Assembly: GCF_027594865.1 (NCBI RefSeq)
Contig: NZ_CP089391.1
Coordinates: forward strand, 4,742,501 to 4,806,500
DNA: 64,000 bases
Origin: Bradyrhizobium xenonodulans
GTDB taxonomy: Bacteria; Pseudomonadota; Alphaproteobacteria; Rhizobiales; Xanthobacteraceae
Reading direction: 5' to 3'
The translations under genes were made by a program, and so were the position numbers. The stretch's first letter is position 1. Each line of letters starts with the position of its first letter. Below the pieces are notes generated by a model. It was not told where the DNA came from. It saw only the letters and a program-made list of their open reading frames with translations, and did not search any database. This document shows, piece after piece, positions 34,526-43,270 of this stretch.

Positions 34526-35911
34526 ATGTGGAACCGCCCGAGGTTCGATCTCAAGGTCCGTCTGACGTTGCGCGTGGCCGCGATATCGGCCGCCTGCTTC
34601 GCCGCGATCTCCGCCTATTTCCTCATCACGGCCGACCGCGCGGCCCATGCGCGCATCGACGATATCGCCGCCATCGTGGCCAAGACGCTGGAGCTGCAAC
34701 AGGGCAAGGTCCAGTGGGTGGCCAGCCCCCGCTCGGACTTTCCCAACCTCGATCCCGTGTCGGCCTATGTGATGACGCCCGGCCTGTGTCTGGCGTTCCG
34801 CGGCCCCGGCGGCGACATGCTCCAGCGATTCTGCAGCGGCGCGCCGACCCCGGCGAGCCCGCCACCGCAACTCTTCGCGGCCTTCTACCGCAGCCTGTTC
34901 GACCCCGGCCGCGAGGCGGCACGGCCTGTGATCGTGCGCGGCGCGAAGCTTGGCGAGACCGTGGTCTCGGTCGATCCGGCCGTGCAGACGGCCGAGGCCT
35001 GGCACGAGGCCGGCCGCCTGATGCTCGCGCTTGCGATCGCACTGCCGCTGCTGTGCGTCCTGGTCTACGCCGCGCTCGCCCGCGCGCTGCGCCCCACCCG
35101 CATGATCGGCAGCGGCCTCGAGCGGATCGCCGCGGGCGACCTCACCACGCGGCTGCCGCCGTTCGATCTCGCCGAGCTGTCCGCGATCCGCGACGTCTTC
35201 AACCATCTCGCCGAAAGCCTCGATATCGCGCTGGCCGAACGCGCCGAGTTGACGCGGAAGCTGATCGCGCTTCAGGACGAGGAGCGCCGCCATCTCGCGC
35301 GCGAGCTGCATGACGAGTTCGGTCAGTCGCTCGCCGCGATCCGCGCGCTCGCCTCCTCTGCCCGCCAGACTGCCGCGCAGGACTGCCCTGACCTGCTCGG
35401 CGAATGCGACGGCATCGCGCGGACCGCGACCGGCATGATGGAGACGTTGCGCGGCGCGCTGTTCCGGTTGCGCCCGCCTGACGTGGAGGAGCTCGGGCTC
35501 GTTGCCAGCCTCGAAGGCCTCGTCGCGGGCTGGAACGGGCGCAGCCGCGGCCAGACGCGCTTTACGATCCGCTTCGACGGCACGTTCGAGAGCCTGCCGG
35601 CCGCGACCAGTGCCAGCCTCTACCGCATCGTGCAGGAGGCACTCACCAACGCCGCCAAACATGCCGGCGCCACCAGGGTGAGCCTGGAGCTCGCGATGCA
35701 CACTGAGGAGATCGCACTTGCGATCGACGATGACGGGCGGTCGAACGATCCCGCCGCCAAATCGGGCATGGGCCTGCTCGGCATGCGCGAGCGCGTCGCG
35801 GCCTTGCGCGGCCAGTTGAGCTTCGAGGCTGCGCCGAACGGCGGCTCCGCGCTGCGCGTGGTGATTCCGCTTGCAGCCGCCGACCGGCAGCCCCTGGATC
35901 GCGCGGCATGA
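34526..35911 (+). CDS. NarL-type sensor histidine kinase (HAMP, HisKA_3)
   Basis: A 461-residue membrane kinase. A first helix spans about 14-34, a periplasmic sensor about 35-160, and a second helix about 170-190. A HAMP domain (RMIGSGLERIAAGDLTTRLPP) and a HisKA_3 core follow, with the phospho-accepting His262 in HLARELHDEFGQSL. The ATPase (IVQEALTNAAKHAGATRVSLEL, MGLLGMRERVAALRG) ends the protein. Its stop overlaps the start of the response regulator gene by 4 bases, a tight pair. The periplasmic input may involve the DUF2380-like protein encoded divergently; that is inference. Confidence 0.88.
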   Translation: MWNRPRFDLKVRLTLRVAAISAACFAAISAYFLITADRAAHARIDDIAAIVAKTLELQQGKVQWVASPRSDFPNLDPVSAYVMTPGLCLAFRGPGGDMLQRFCSGAPTPASPPPQLFAAFYRSLFDPGREAARPVIVRGAKLGETVVSVDPAVQTAEAWHEAGRLMLALAIALPLLCVLVYAALARALRPTRMIGSGLERIAAGDLTTRLPPFDLAELSAIRDVFNHLAESLDIALAERAELTRKLIALQDEERRHLARELHDEFGQSLAAIRALASSARQTAAQDCPDLLGECDGIARTATGMMETLRGALFRLRPPDVEELGLVASLEGLVAGWNGRSRGQTRFTIRFDGTFESLPAATSASLYRIVQEALTNAAKHAGATRVSLELAMHTEEIALAIDDDGRSNDPAAKSGMGLLGMRERVAALRGQLSFEAAPNGGSALRVVIPLAAADRQPLDRAA

Positions 35912-36570
35912 GCGCGGCCGACGCGACCATTTTGTTGGTCGACGACCATTCCGTCGTCCGCGAGGGCTATCGCTCCGTGCTCCAGAAGCAGCCGGGATTG
36001 CGCGTCATCGCCGAAGCCGCCGACGGCGCCGAAGCCTACCGTCTCTACAAATCCGAGGCACCCGACCTCGTCATCATGGACCTGAGCATGCCCGGCATCG
36101 GCGGCATCGAGGCGGTCAGGCGGATCAGGCAGTGGGACAAGGCGGCACGGATCCTCGTCTTCACCATGCACGAGAATGCCGGCTTCGCCGTACAGGCGAT
36201 CCGCGCCGGAGCAAGAGGCTACGTCACCAAGACCAGCCCGCCGGAGACGCTGGTGCGCGCGGTGATGGACGTGCTCGCCGGCAAGATCGCCATCAGCCCC
36301 GACATCGACCACGAGCTCGCACTCAGCCGGCTCGCCGGGGAAAGCTCGGCCGCCGACGTGCTCACGCCGCGCGAGTTCGAGGTGATGCGGCTGCTGCTCG
36401 CCGAGAACACGACGGAGGAGATTGCCGAGACGCTGCATGTCAGCCCGAAGACGGTGGCGAACCTGCACTCGCTGATCAAGGACAAGCTCGGCGTCGGCTC
36501 CGACATCGAGCTGGTCCGCCTGGCGCTGCGCCAGGGACTGCTGACGCAGCCCGATCTGGGCGAGGCCTGA
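35908..36570 (+). CDS. NarL/LuxR-type response regulator
   Basis: A 220-residue regulator. The receiver domain (about 5-125) has acidic residues Asp12-Asp13, phospho-acceptor Asp58 (VIMDLSMPGIGG) and KTSPPETLVRAV near the conserved Lys. The LuxR-type helix-turn-helix is at about 150-210 (LTPREFEVMRLLLAENTTEEIAETLHVSPKTVANLHSLIKDKLGV). It is coupled to the kinase upstream by an ATGA overlap. Targets are unknown; the adjacent membrane gene (36576-37418, opposite strand) ends 5 bases away. Confidence 0.9.
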   Translation: MSAADATILLVDDHSVVREGYRSVLQKQPGLRVIAEAADGAEAYRLYKSEAPDLVIMDLSMPGIGGIEAVRRIRQWDKAARILVFTMHENAGFAVQAIRAGARGYVTKTSPPETLVRAVMDVLAGKIAISPDIDHELALSRLAGESSAADVLTPREFEVMRLLLAENTTEEIAETLHVSPKTVANLHSLIKDKLGVGSDIELVRLALRQGLLTQPDLGEA

Positions 36571-36575
36571 TCCGC

Positions 36576-37418
36576 TCAGGCCAGATACTGCGTGAGATAG
36601 CCTTCCATGGCGTAGAGCGCGCAGAGCGCGAGGCTCGACCACACTGCGGCGCTGAAATACAGGAACATCCAGGTCAGCTCGCCCTTCCAGTGCGCGATGT
36701 CGTGGGTCACGACCCAGCGCGTCGAGACGTCATGCAGGCCTTCGAGGAAGCCCAGGAACCTGCCGCCTTCTACATGCCCTGCCCGCCAGCGGCTGAGATA
36801 CATCGGCACGTCGACGGTGACGAGGAAGGCGAGGAAACAGGCGATGCCGACGATGCCTGACATCAGCGCCCAGCGCACCACGCCCTGGAATTCCGGCATC
36901 AACCGGCAAAGCGCGATGCCGGCGAGGAAGAAGGTCACCGCCCACAGCGAATTCTCGATCGCGTTGTAGAGGAAGTTCGTGGTGACGACCGCGTACCAGG
37001 AGAAGCACTCCGCGATGATGATGATCGGCACGATCACGAGCGCGATGTTCACCGCCGTCTCCGCACCCGTCATGCCCCCGAGTTGATGCAGGATGATCGC
37101 CCATTGCGCGACGAAGCAGAGTTCAGCCACGGTCGCGACCGTGCGGCCGACGAAGATGCTCGACAGCCAGGTGTCGAACAGGCAGATGCGCTGCACGTCG
37201 GCGCGCGGCAGCACCGAGCGGAAGGCGCAGCCGAACACGTAACCCGCGCAAAGCAGGAACATCAGGCCGATATCCGTACCGCCGCCGATGCTGCCCGCCA
37301 CCGTCGGGTAGAACTCGCGGTACAGCATGAACCAGACGAGGATGTTGGCCGCGCTGACAAGCGTCAGGGACCCCCACCACCACGCCAGGGGATTTGACCG
37401 TGCCTGCCACTGCAACAT
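36576..37418 (-). CDS. Multi-pass membrane protein, family not recognised
   Basis: The start is set at ATG 37418 (MLQWQARSNPLAWWWGSL), preceded by CGGAG; the frame also extends upstream to 37520. 280 residues with about seven to eight hydrophobic helices, for example LAWWWGSLTLVSAANILVWFML and ETAVNIALVIVPIIIIAECFSWYAVV. Several Trp/Tyr-rich loops and conserved-looking His and Cys residues (WAIILHQLGG, AECFSWY) may bind a cofactor. I do not recognise the family. It converges on the two-component pair. Confidence 0.6.
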   Translation of the reverse strand: MLQWQARSNPLAWWWGSLTLVSAANILVWFMLYREFYPTVAGSIGGGTDIGLMFLLCAGYVFGCAFRSVLPRADVQRICLFDTWLSSIFVGRTVATVAELCFVAQWAIILHQLGGMTGAETAVNIALVIVPIIIIAECFSWYAVVTTNFLYNAIENSLWAVTFFLAGIALCRLMPEFQGVVRWALMSGIVGIACFLAFLVTVDVPMYLSRWRAGHVEGGRFLGFLEGLHDVSTRWVVTHDIAHWKGELTWMFLYFSAAVWSSLALCALYAMEGYLTQYLA

Positions 37419-37627
37419 GAATCGCTCCGCCGTAATCGATATGACATTAACTCGTAATAATCTTGTCACAACAAGCCAAGGAATCACGACAAAAATCTGT
37501 GTGGCGATGCCTGTCCGCACCTCTTTTGTCCTCAGCTTGAGGCACGCTTCGCGTCCGCATAGTGGACGATCGGTCGTACTTTATGAATCTATTGGACAAC
37601 AGGCCTCTCCGGGTTCATTAAACCCGC

Positions 37628-38512
37628 ATGGCTCGAACCGTGTCCAAACCAAGCCGCGCCCCCTCGTCCGCCGCCGTCGTGCTGGCTTCGAACGCCGATG
37701 ACGCCGCGTTTGCGACGACGCTGGCAAAAGGTCTCGTGGTGCTCGAAGCATTCAAGGCCGGAGCGACGCTGCTCGGCAACATGGAGCTGTCGACGCTGAC
37801 GGGGATTCCGCGGCCGACGGTGGCGCGGCTGACGCACACGCTGGCCGAGCTCGGCTACCTCCACTACGATGCCGATCGCGCCAAATATCGCGTCGGCGCA
37901 CGTTCCTTGCGGATGGCGCATCCGCTGCTCGCCGACATGCAGTTCCGGCAGGTCGCACGCCCCATGATGCAGGAGCTGGCGCAGAGCCTGCGCGGCACGG
38001 TCTCGATCGGCCTGCTCGACGGCACATCGATGATCTATGTCGAGACCGCACGCTCCGGCGATGTCGGCCCCCACGTCCCCGACATCGGCATGCCCATTCC
38101 CGTGGTGATGACGGCCATGGGCCGCGCCGCGGCGGCGACCTTGCCGCAGACCGACGCTGCGCGCCTCGAACAGCGTATCGAGGGCGAAGACGCCGAACTG
38201 TGGTCGGCCTTTCGCGACAACTACCGTGCCGGGCTCGCCCAATGCACCAGCCGCGGCTTCTGCACCTGCTGGGGCGAGTACATGGCCTCGATCCACGCCG
38301 TCGCAGCGCCGCTGTTTCACGCGAGCGAGGCGAAGCGATCGTTCTCGATCAATTGCGGCATCCCCGCGTTCCGGCTCCAGCCCGGCCAGCTGGAAAGCGA
38401 GATCGGCCCGCGCATCGCCGCTCTCGCCGACAGCATCCGCGCCATCGTCAGGCAGGCGGAGCCGACGACGACACCACGCAAAATCAAGAAAATCACGAGC
38501 CCCGGGAAATGA
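37628..38512 (+). CDS. IclR-family transcriptional regulator
   Basis: A 294-residue regulator. A winged helix at about 35-95 (ATTLAKGLVVLEAFKAGATLLGNMELSTLTGIPRPTVARLTHTLAELGYL) is followed by an IclR effector domain with RGTVSIGLLDGTSMIYVETARSG and a conserved Cys-containing GLAQCTSRGFCTCWGEY segment. Its TGA at 38510-38512 is one base from the CoA-transferase start, so it is co-transcribed with that gene and the Bug receptor and probably regulates them. Confidence 0.88.
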   Translation: MARTVSKPSRAPSSAAVVLASNADDAAFATTLAKGLVVLEAFKAGATLLGNMELSTLTGIPRPTVARLTHTLAELGYLHYDADRAKYRVGARSLRMAHPLLADMQFRQVARPMMQELAQSLRGTVSIGLLDGTSMIYVETARSGDVGPHVPDIGMPIPVVMTAMGRAAAATLPQTDAARLEQRIEGEDAELWSAFRDNYRAGLAQCTSRGFCTCWGEYMASIHAVAAPLFHASEAKRSFSINCGIPAFRLQPGQLESEIGPRIAALADSIRAIVRQAEPTTTPRKIKKITSPGK

Positions 38513-38513
38513 C

Positions 38514-39710
38514 ATGGCTGGCCCCCTCGAAGGATTGAAGGTCCTCGACATCGCGACGATCATCGCCGCTCCGTTTGCCGCAACGCTGCTGGCCGACTAC
38601 GGCGCGGACGTGCTCAAGATCGAAATGCCCGGGCATGGCGACGGCGTGCGGTCGTTTCCGCCGTTCAAGGACGGCAAGCCGCTGTGGTGGAAAGCCGCCA
38701 ATCGCAACAAGAAGTTCGCCACCCTCGATCTGCGGACGCCGGATGGGCTCGCGCTGTTCAAGCAGCTGCTTCCGCGTTTCGACGTGCTGATCGAGAATTT
38801 CCGGCCGGGAACGCTCGATCGCTGGGGCCTGTCGAAGGAGGTGCTGTGGTCGATCCAGCCGCGCCTCGTCATCCTGCGCGCCACCGCCTTCGGACAGAAC
38901 GGGCCCTACAGCGAGCGCCCCGGCTTTGCCCGGATCTTCGAGGCCATGGGTGGGCTGACCTACATCACCGGCGAGAGCGAGGGCGAGCCGACCCATCCCG
39001 GATACCCGATCGGAGATTCGATCGGCGGCCTGTTCGGTGCCGTCGGCGTGCTCGCGGCCTTGTGGAAACGGGCACGCGATCCCGATGCACCCGGCGAGGA
39101 AATCGATCTCTCGCTCACGGAGGCCACCTTCCGTCTGCTCGACGTTCTCGCCATCGAGCACGACCAGCTCGGCACCGTTCGCGGCCGCATCGGCAACGCC
39201 AACGGCTATTCGGCTCCGGCTGCGGTATTCCGCACCAGCGACGATCACTGGGTGACGCTCGCAGGCTCGACCAACGCGCTCTATGCGGCCAATTGCCGGG
39301 CCATTGGGCGGCCCGATCTCATCGACGATCCCCGCTTCGCCACCAACGACCGGCGCGTCAAGCACGCCGCAGAGCTCAACAGCATCTTCTCTGCCTGGTG
39401 CGCCGAGCACCGTCTTGACGATGTCCTCGCGAAATTCAATGCGGCGCAGGGGACGCTGGCGCCGATCTATTCGATCGACCAGATCGCCGACGATCCACAA
39501 GTGAAAGCGCGCGAGGCCATCACCCGCGTCGCCGACCGGGATTTTGGGACCGTCGCCATGACCAATGTCGTCCCGCGCTTCGCCATCGATCCCGCCCAAA
39601 TGCGCCATGCCGCCGGTGACATCGGTCAGGACAATGCCGAGGTTTATCGGGACTGGCTCGGCCTCTCGGAGCAAGAGATCGAACAGCTCACTGCACGGAA
39701 GGTGATCTGA
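38514..39710 (+). CDS. CaiB/BaiF-type (family III) CoA-transferase
   Basis: The start is ATG 38514 (MAGPLEGLKVLDIATIIAAPFAA); 398 residues. The family III features are clear: LLADYGADVLKIEMPGHGD, NRNKKFATLDLRTPDG, LIENFRPGTLDRWGL, and the C-terminal TLAPIYSIDQIADDPQVKAR. Such enzymes move CoA between a donor thioester and an organic acid. With the Bug-type receptor downstream and IclR upstream, uptake and CoA activation of a carboxylic acid is likely; the acid is unknown. Confidence 0.9.
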   Translation: MAGPLEGLKVLDIATIIAAPFAATLLADYGADVLKIEMPGHGDGVRSFPPFKDGKPLWWKAANRNKKFATLDLRTPDGLALFKQLLPRFDVLIENFRPGTLDRWGLSKEVLWSIQPRLVILRATAFGQNGPYSERPGFARIFEAMGGLTYITGESEGEPTHPGYPIGDSIGGLFGAVGVLAALWKRARDPDAPGEEIDLSLTEATFRLLDVLAIEHDQLGTVRGRIGNANGYSAPAAVFRTSDDHWVTLAGSTNALYAANCRAIGRPDLIDDPRFATNDRRVKHAAELNSIFSAWCAEHRLDDVLAKFNAAQGTLAPIYSIDQIADDPQVKAREAITRVADRDFGTVAMTNVVPRFAIDPAQMRHAAGDIGQDNAEVYRDWLGLSEQEIEQLTARKVI

Positions 39711-39717
39711 AGCCGAA

Positions 39718-39775
39718 GCAAGACAAAGCCAACAACAAAGAAACAACAACAAAGAAACAACAACAAAAGGGAGGA
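39718..39775 (+). repeat. A/C-rich low-complexity leader with AAC-AAC-AAAG repeats
   Basis: The 72 bases between the CoA-transferase and Bug receptor genes contain near-repeats of ACAACAAAGAAACAAC with no G or T except in AAAG, followed by GGGAGGA and the GTG start at 39783. In this GC-rich genome the stretch is striking. It should be unstructured and could enhance translation of the abundant binding protein. Confidence 0.6.
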
Positions 39776-39782
39776 AGAGACA

Positions 39783-40769
39783 GTGGCTTCATTCAAGGTC
39801 ACACGCCGAACCCTGCTGGCGGCACTCGCAGGCGGCCTGGCCGTCGGCTCTATCCCGCCGGCACGGGCAGAGGACGCATGGCCTTCGCACCTGGTGCGGC
39901 TGATCTCGCCCTACGGGCCCGGCGGATCCAACGACATCTCCCTGCGCCTGCTGGCCGAAGAGTTCGGCCGCAGCTTCCATCAGCAGTTCATCGTCGAGAA
40001 CAAGCCCGGCGCCGGCACGCGCATCGCCAACGATATGGTCGCCCATGCGCCCGGCGACGGCTACACCATTCTCTACGTCGCGGCTCCCTACGCCACCGCC
40101 GAGGCGCTGTTCGGTAAGCTGACTTATGACCGCAAGGAGCTGCAGCCTGTCGCGATGGCTGTGATCGCGCCGCTTTTTCTCATCATCAGCGCCGAGGCGC
40201 CGTTCAAGACGCTCCCCGAGTTGATCGCCTACGGCAAATCCAAACCGGACGGACTGACCTTCGCCTCGCCAGGCGCCGGCTCGCAGCCGCACCTTGCCGG
40301 AGAGCTCCTGTTTCGCGATGCCGGCGTCAAGGGCCTGAACATTCCGTTCCGGGGTGATGCCGCCTCCTACACCGAACTGCTCGCCGGCCGCGTCGATGCC
40401 ACGCTGACGGCGCTGCCGACTGCCTTGCCCTACATCCAGAGCGGCAAGTTCATCGTGCTCGGCGTCGCCTCGCCCGAGCGCAGCGCGCTCTATCCGCAGG
40501 CGCCCACCCTGCGCGAGCAGGGTTTTCCCAACGTCGCCGCCGCCGGCTGGTACGGCTTCATGGCGCCGTCGACGACGTCGCGCACGATCGTCGACAAGCT
40601 CCAGGCCGAAGTTCTGCGCGCCCTCGCCGTGCCCGCGATCAAGGACAAGCTGACCGCCCAGGGTCTCGAAGTTCGCGCCGGCACCGCCGCCGAGTTCGGC
40701 CAGTTCATCGACAGCGAGACGCAGAAATGGACCAAGCTGATCCGCGAGGCCGGTCTCAAGGGCGAATGA
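39783..40769 (+). CDS. Bug-family tripartite tricarboxylate transporter substrate-binding protein
   Basis: A 328-residue periplasmic protein with a GTG start after GGGAGGA. It has a Tat-like or Sec signal peptide (KVTRRTLLAALAGGLAVGSIPPARA, cleavage about residue 27). Bug-fold landmarks are LVRLISPYGPGGSNDISLRLLA, FIVENKPGAGTRIANDMVA and LNIPFRGDAASYTELLAGRVDA. It should bind an organic acid for a TctAB-type or other transporter, none of which is encoded here. The family is often present as orphans near catabolic genes, here a CoA-transferase. Confidence 0.9.
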   Translation: MASFKVTRRTLLAALAGGLAVGSIPPARAEDAWPSHLVRLISPYGPGGSNDISLRLLAEEFGRSFHQQFIVENKPGAGTRIANDMVAHAPGDGYTILYVAAPYATAEALFGKLTYDRKELQPVAMAVIAPLFLIISAEAPFKTLPELIAYGKSKPDGLTFASPGAGSQPHLAGELLFRDAGVKGLNIPFRGDAASYTELLAGRVDATLTALPTALPYIQSGKFIVLGVASPERSALYPQAPTLREQGFPNVAAAGWYGFMAPSTTSRTIVDKLQAEVLRALAVPAIKDKLTAQGLEVRAGTAAEFGQFIDSETQKWTKLIREAGLKGE

Positions 40770-41028
40770 CTGCCCCGATCTGCGCCGCCGAAAGACGGAT
40801 GTTCGCTTGCATGTCCTTCGAGACCAGCCGTCACCCACTGGGGTGACGCGGGAACAGGAGCGTCCCGTTAGCGTTCGGGCGAACCGGGCGTGACGAGCGC
40901 GGCCGGCAGACCGCAAATGTGAAGCACGACACAGCGATGCTCGAACGAAGATGCTATGGGGTGGCACTGGAATTGCAAAGCCGCGGCAGGTGACGTCAGC
41001 AGCGCCGCGAAACGGGGCCGGTCCACCC

Positions 41029-42189
41029 ATGCTAGAGCCGAGCTACACGGATCTCGTCGTCGCGATCTATCAGGCGGCGGTTCGGCCGGAACTCTGGGCC
41101 AGCGCGCTCGAGCTGGTCGCCGACCATCTTGGTGTCGACAGCGGCATGGTGCTTCACCTTTCGGCCTCGGGCGACGGCAACTTCATCGTTCACCATCGCC
41201 TGCGCGACGACCTCAACCAGCTCTTCCTCCAATACCATACCGAGAATCCCTACTCATTCGCGTTTGCTCGGGCGCCGGTCGGCAAGACGCTCATGACCGG
41301 GGAGCTCGTCGAAAAGGCGGTGCTCCATCGCAGCGCGTTCCATGCCGACATTCTCGCGCCGCAGGACATCGAGGAGATCATCGCGGTGCGCCACGCCGAT
41401 CTGTCCCGCGACGGTGTCGGCGGCATCCTGTTCAATGTCTCGAAGGCGCGGGCCGACGTCGCCGGGCATGCCGCAGCACGGCTCGACGAGCTCGTCCCTC
41501 ACCTTTCCCGCGCCATCGATCTGACGCTCCTGACCAGCCGGGCGAATGCCGGCAACTGCCACCTCGAGCAATTGCTCGCGAATATGCCGGGCGCTGTCAT
41601 TCTGCTGGATGGCCACGGCGGCATTCTCCAGATGACGCCGGCTGCGGAGACCCTGCTCGGCGAACGCGACGGGCTGTGTACCGGCGGGAGCAGCCCTGTC
41701 GCCCTTCGCGCGCAGGCGCGCGACGACGCCTCGCGCCTTGCAGCCTGCGTCAAGCAGGCGCTCGCATCGGCACGCGGAGAGCAGCCAACCCTCGATGACA
41801 CGCTTCAGGTCAGTCGCCCTTCCGGCCGGCGCGCGCTGCTGGTGCGGGTCACGCCGCTTCCTCCGCCGGCCTTCCTGCCCTGGAGCAGGGTCGATGGCGG
41901 GGCACGAGCGATGGTCCAGGTCGTCGATCCGCAGGCGCCGGTCGACGCGCAGGCCGAACGATTGCGCCGGCTGGTCGGGCTGACCGCGGCCGAGACGCGC
42001 GTCGCCGCGCTGCTCGCCAGCGGCCTCGGTCTCACCGAGGCGGCAGGAGTGCTCGGCGTGTCGCTGAACACGGTGAAGACGCACGCCCGCCAGGTTTTCG
42101 CCAAGGCCGAGGTGCGTTCCGCTGCGGCCCTGGCGCGGCTCGTGGCGTCGATTCCGGCCGGGCCGCCGCGGCCCGCCGGAACGTCGTAG
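41029..42189 (+). CDS. LuxR-type HTH regulator with N-terminal sensory region
   Basis: The start is set at ATG 41029 (MLEPSYTDLVVAIYQAAVRPE); the frame is open to 40951. 386 residues. The N-terminal 150 residues (YQAAVRPELWASALELVADHLGVDSGMVLHL) are of a type common in rhizobial LuxR orphans. A PAS-like middle (NMPGAVILLDGHGGILQMTPAAETLL) is followed by the C-terminal LuxR helix-turn-helix (LTAAETRVAALLASGLGLTEAAGVLGVSLNTVKTHARQVFAKA). No acyl-homoserine-lactone-binding domain is evident. Target unknown. Confidence 0.82.
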   Translation: MLEPSYTDLVVAIYQAAVRPELWASALELVADHLGVDSGMVLHLSASGDGNFIVHHRLRDDLNQLFLQYHTENPYSFAFARAPVGKTLMTGELVEKAVLHRSAFHADILAPQDIEEIIAVRHADLSRDGVGGILFNVSKARADVAGHAAARLDELVPHLSRAIDLTLLTSRANAGNCHLEQLLANMPGAVILLDGHGGILQMTPAAETLLGERDGLCTGGSSPVALRAQARDDASRLAACVKQALASARGEQPTLDDTLQVSRPSGRRALLVRVTPLPPPAFLPWSRVDGGARAMVQVVDPQAPVDAQAERLRRLVGLTAAETRVAALLASGLGLTEAAGVLGVSLNTVKTHARQVFAKAEVRSAAALARLVASIPAGPPRPAGTS

Positions 42190-42217
42190 ATGCGTCGGGA
42201 ACTCCGTCAGACCACCA

Positions 42218-42709
42218 TCACCCCTTCCTCCCCGCGACATAAGCCGCGAGCTTGTCCAACGTCTGGTAGCCGTATTCGACGGCACCGAATCCGATCATGC
42301 CGTCGCGCTGCTCGGTGCTCGAGGCCAGTTGCCGCATCATCAGCACGGTCTTGCCGTTGCTCTGCTCGGCAAAGGTGACGGTGAAGCGGAACATGCCGGG
42401 ATCCTCGTCCTGATCGGTGCCGTGATCCATCTCCATCAGGGACGGCCGCTCGATGCGGCGGAAGCGCATGCGGTTCGGATAGACGGTGCCGTCGGGGCCG
42501 ATCATGTTGAAGCGCCAGACGCCGCCGACGCGCACGTCGATCTCGAAGGTCTCGACCTTGAAGCCCTTCGGCCCGAACCATTGAGGCAGATGCTTTGGAT
42601 CGGACCATGCCTCGAACACCAGCTCGCGCGGCGCGTCGATCACGCGCGACATCACGATCTCGCGGTCGAGCGACCATTGCGACAGGGCGGGATTGGCAGA
42701 GTTCGTCAT
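42218..42709 (-). CDS. SRPBCC/AHSA1-type ligand-binding protein
   Basis: A 163-residue START-like (AHSA1) protein. SLDREIVMSRVIDAPRELVFEAWSDPKHLPQWFGPKGF is the classic opening, followed by FRFTVTFAEQSNGKTVLMMRQLA. It lies 2 bases after the ArsR-type regulator gene in the same operon, a pairing very frequent in bacteria and under the control of the two ArsR operators upstream. Its ligand and biochemical role are unknown. Confidence 0.9.
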   Translation of the reverse strand: MTNSANPALSQWSLDREIVMSRVIDAPRELVFEAWSDPKHLPQWFGPKGFKVETFEIDVRVGGVWRFNMIGPDGTVYPNRMRFRRIERPSLMEMDHGTDQDEDPGMFRFTVTFAEQSNGKTVLMMRQLASSTEQRDGMIGFGAVEYGYQTLDKLAAYVAGRKG

Positions 42710-42711
42710 CG

Positions 42712-43098
42712 TCAGGAACCTTTCTTCTTGGTTGTACGGGACGGCCGTCTGGCGGCCGCCCGCTCCTTCTCTTTCTTCAGCTTCATCACGTAGGCCTCAA
42801 AGCGGTCGAGCCGCGCCTCCCAGATCGCACGCTGCTGCTGGAACCAGTCTTCGGCGCCGACGAGCGCATCCGGACTGAGGCGGCAGGTGCGCACGCGACC
42901 GGATTTTTCGGATTGAACGAGCCCGCTCGTCTCCAGCACCTTGATGTGTTTCATGAAGCTCGGCAGCGCCATCTCGAAGGGATCGGCGAGCTCGCCGACC
43001 GACGCCTCGCCGGCGCACAGCCGAATCACGATCGCCCGCCGCGTGGGATCGGCAAGGGCCGCGAAAACCTGGTCGAGCCGGGATAATTGGTTAGCCAT
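42712..43098 (-). CDS. ArsR-family winged-helix regulator
   Basis: The start is set at ATG 43098 (MANQLSRLDQVFAALADPTRRAIV), because the longer frame to 43134 would start in the operator region; 128 residues. The ArsR winged helix covers about 8-85 (RLCAGEASVGELADPFEMALPSFMKHIKVLETSGLVQ). No metal-binding Cys pair of ArsR/SmtB type is visible, so it belongs to the metal-independent group linked to AHSA1 proteins. Two matching operators (43090-43107 and 43140-43157) flank the start. Confidence 0.9.
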   Translation of the reverse strand: MANQLSRLDQVFAALADPTRRAIVIRLCAGEASVGELADPFEMALPSFMKHIKVLETSGLVQSEKSGRVRTCRLSPDALVGAEDWFQQQRAIWEARLDRFEAYVMKLKKEKERAAARRPSRTTKKKGS

Positions 43099-43107
43099 GA
43101 AGCTAAC
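43090..43107. promoter_or_regulatory. ArsR-type operator, site 1, over the start codon
   Basis: GTTAGC-N6-GCTAAC, a perfect 6+6 dyad whose spacer CATGAA contains the complement of the regulator's ATG (43096-43098). Same half-sites as site 2, 50 bp away centre to centre. Confidence 0.7.
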
Positions 43108-43139
43108 TATAGCGCCGCCATCGACCGGCGTCAATGATT

Positions 43140-43157
43140 GTTAGCTCATGAGCTAAG
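43140..43157. promoter_or_regulatory. ArsR-type operator, site 2
   Basis: GTTAGC-N6-GCTAAG; the inner 16 bases TTAGCTCATGAGCTAA are a perfect palindrome. It lies upstream of the ArsR gene and toward the divergent hydrolase gene, so both promoters may be covered. Confidence 0.7.
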
Positions 43158-43270
43158 TATTTTTCGGAGCGCCTCGACGCGCGGAACCCACCACGCGCAA
43201 TCGTGAATTGGGACGCGCGCTCCTCCTCGTTAAAAGAGATCGGGGGCACATCGCATCATGTGTCAGAGCC

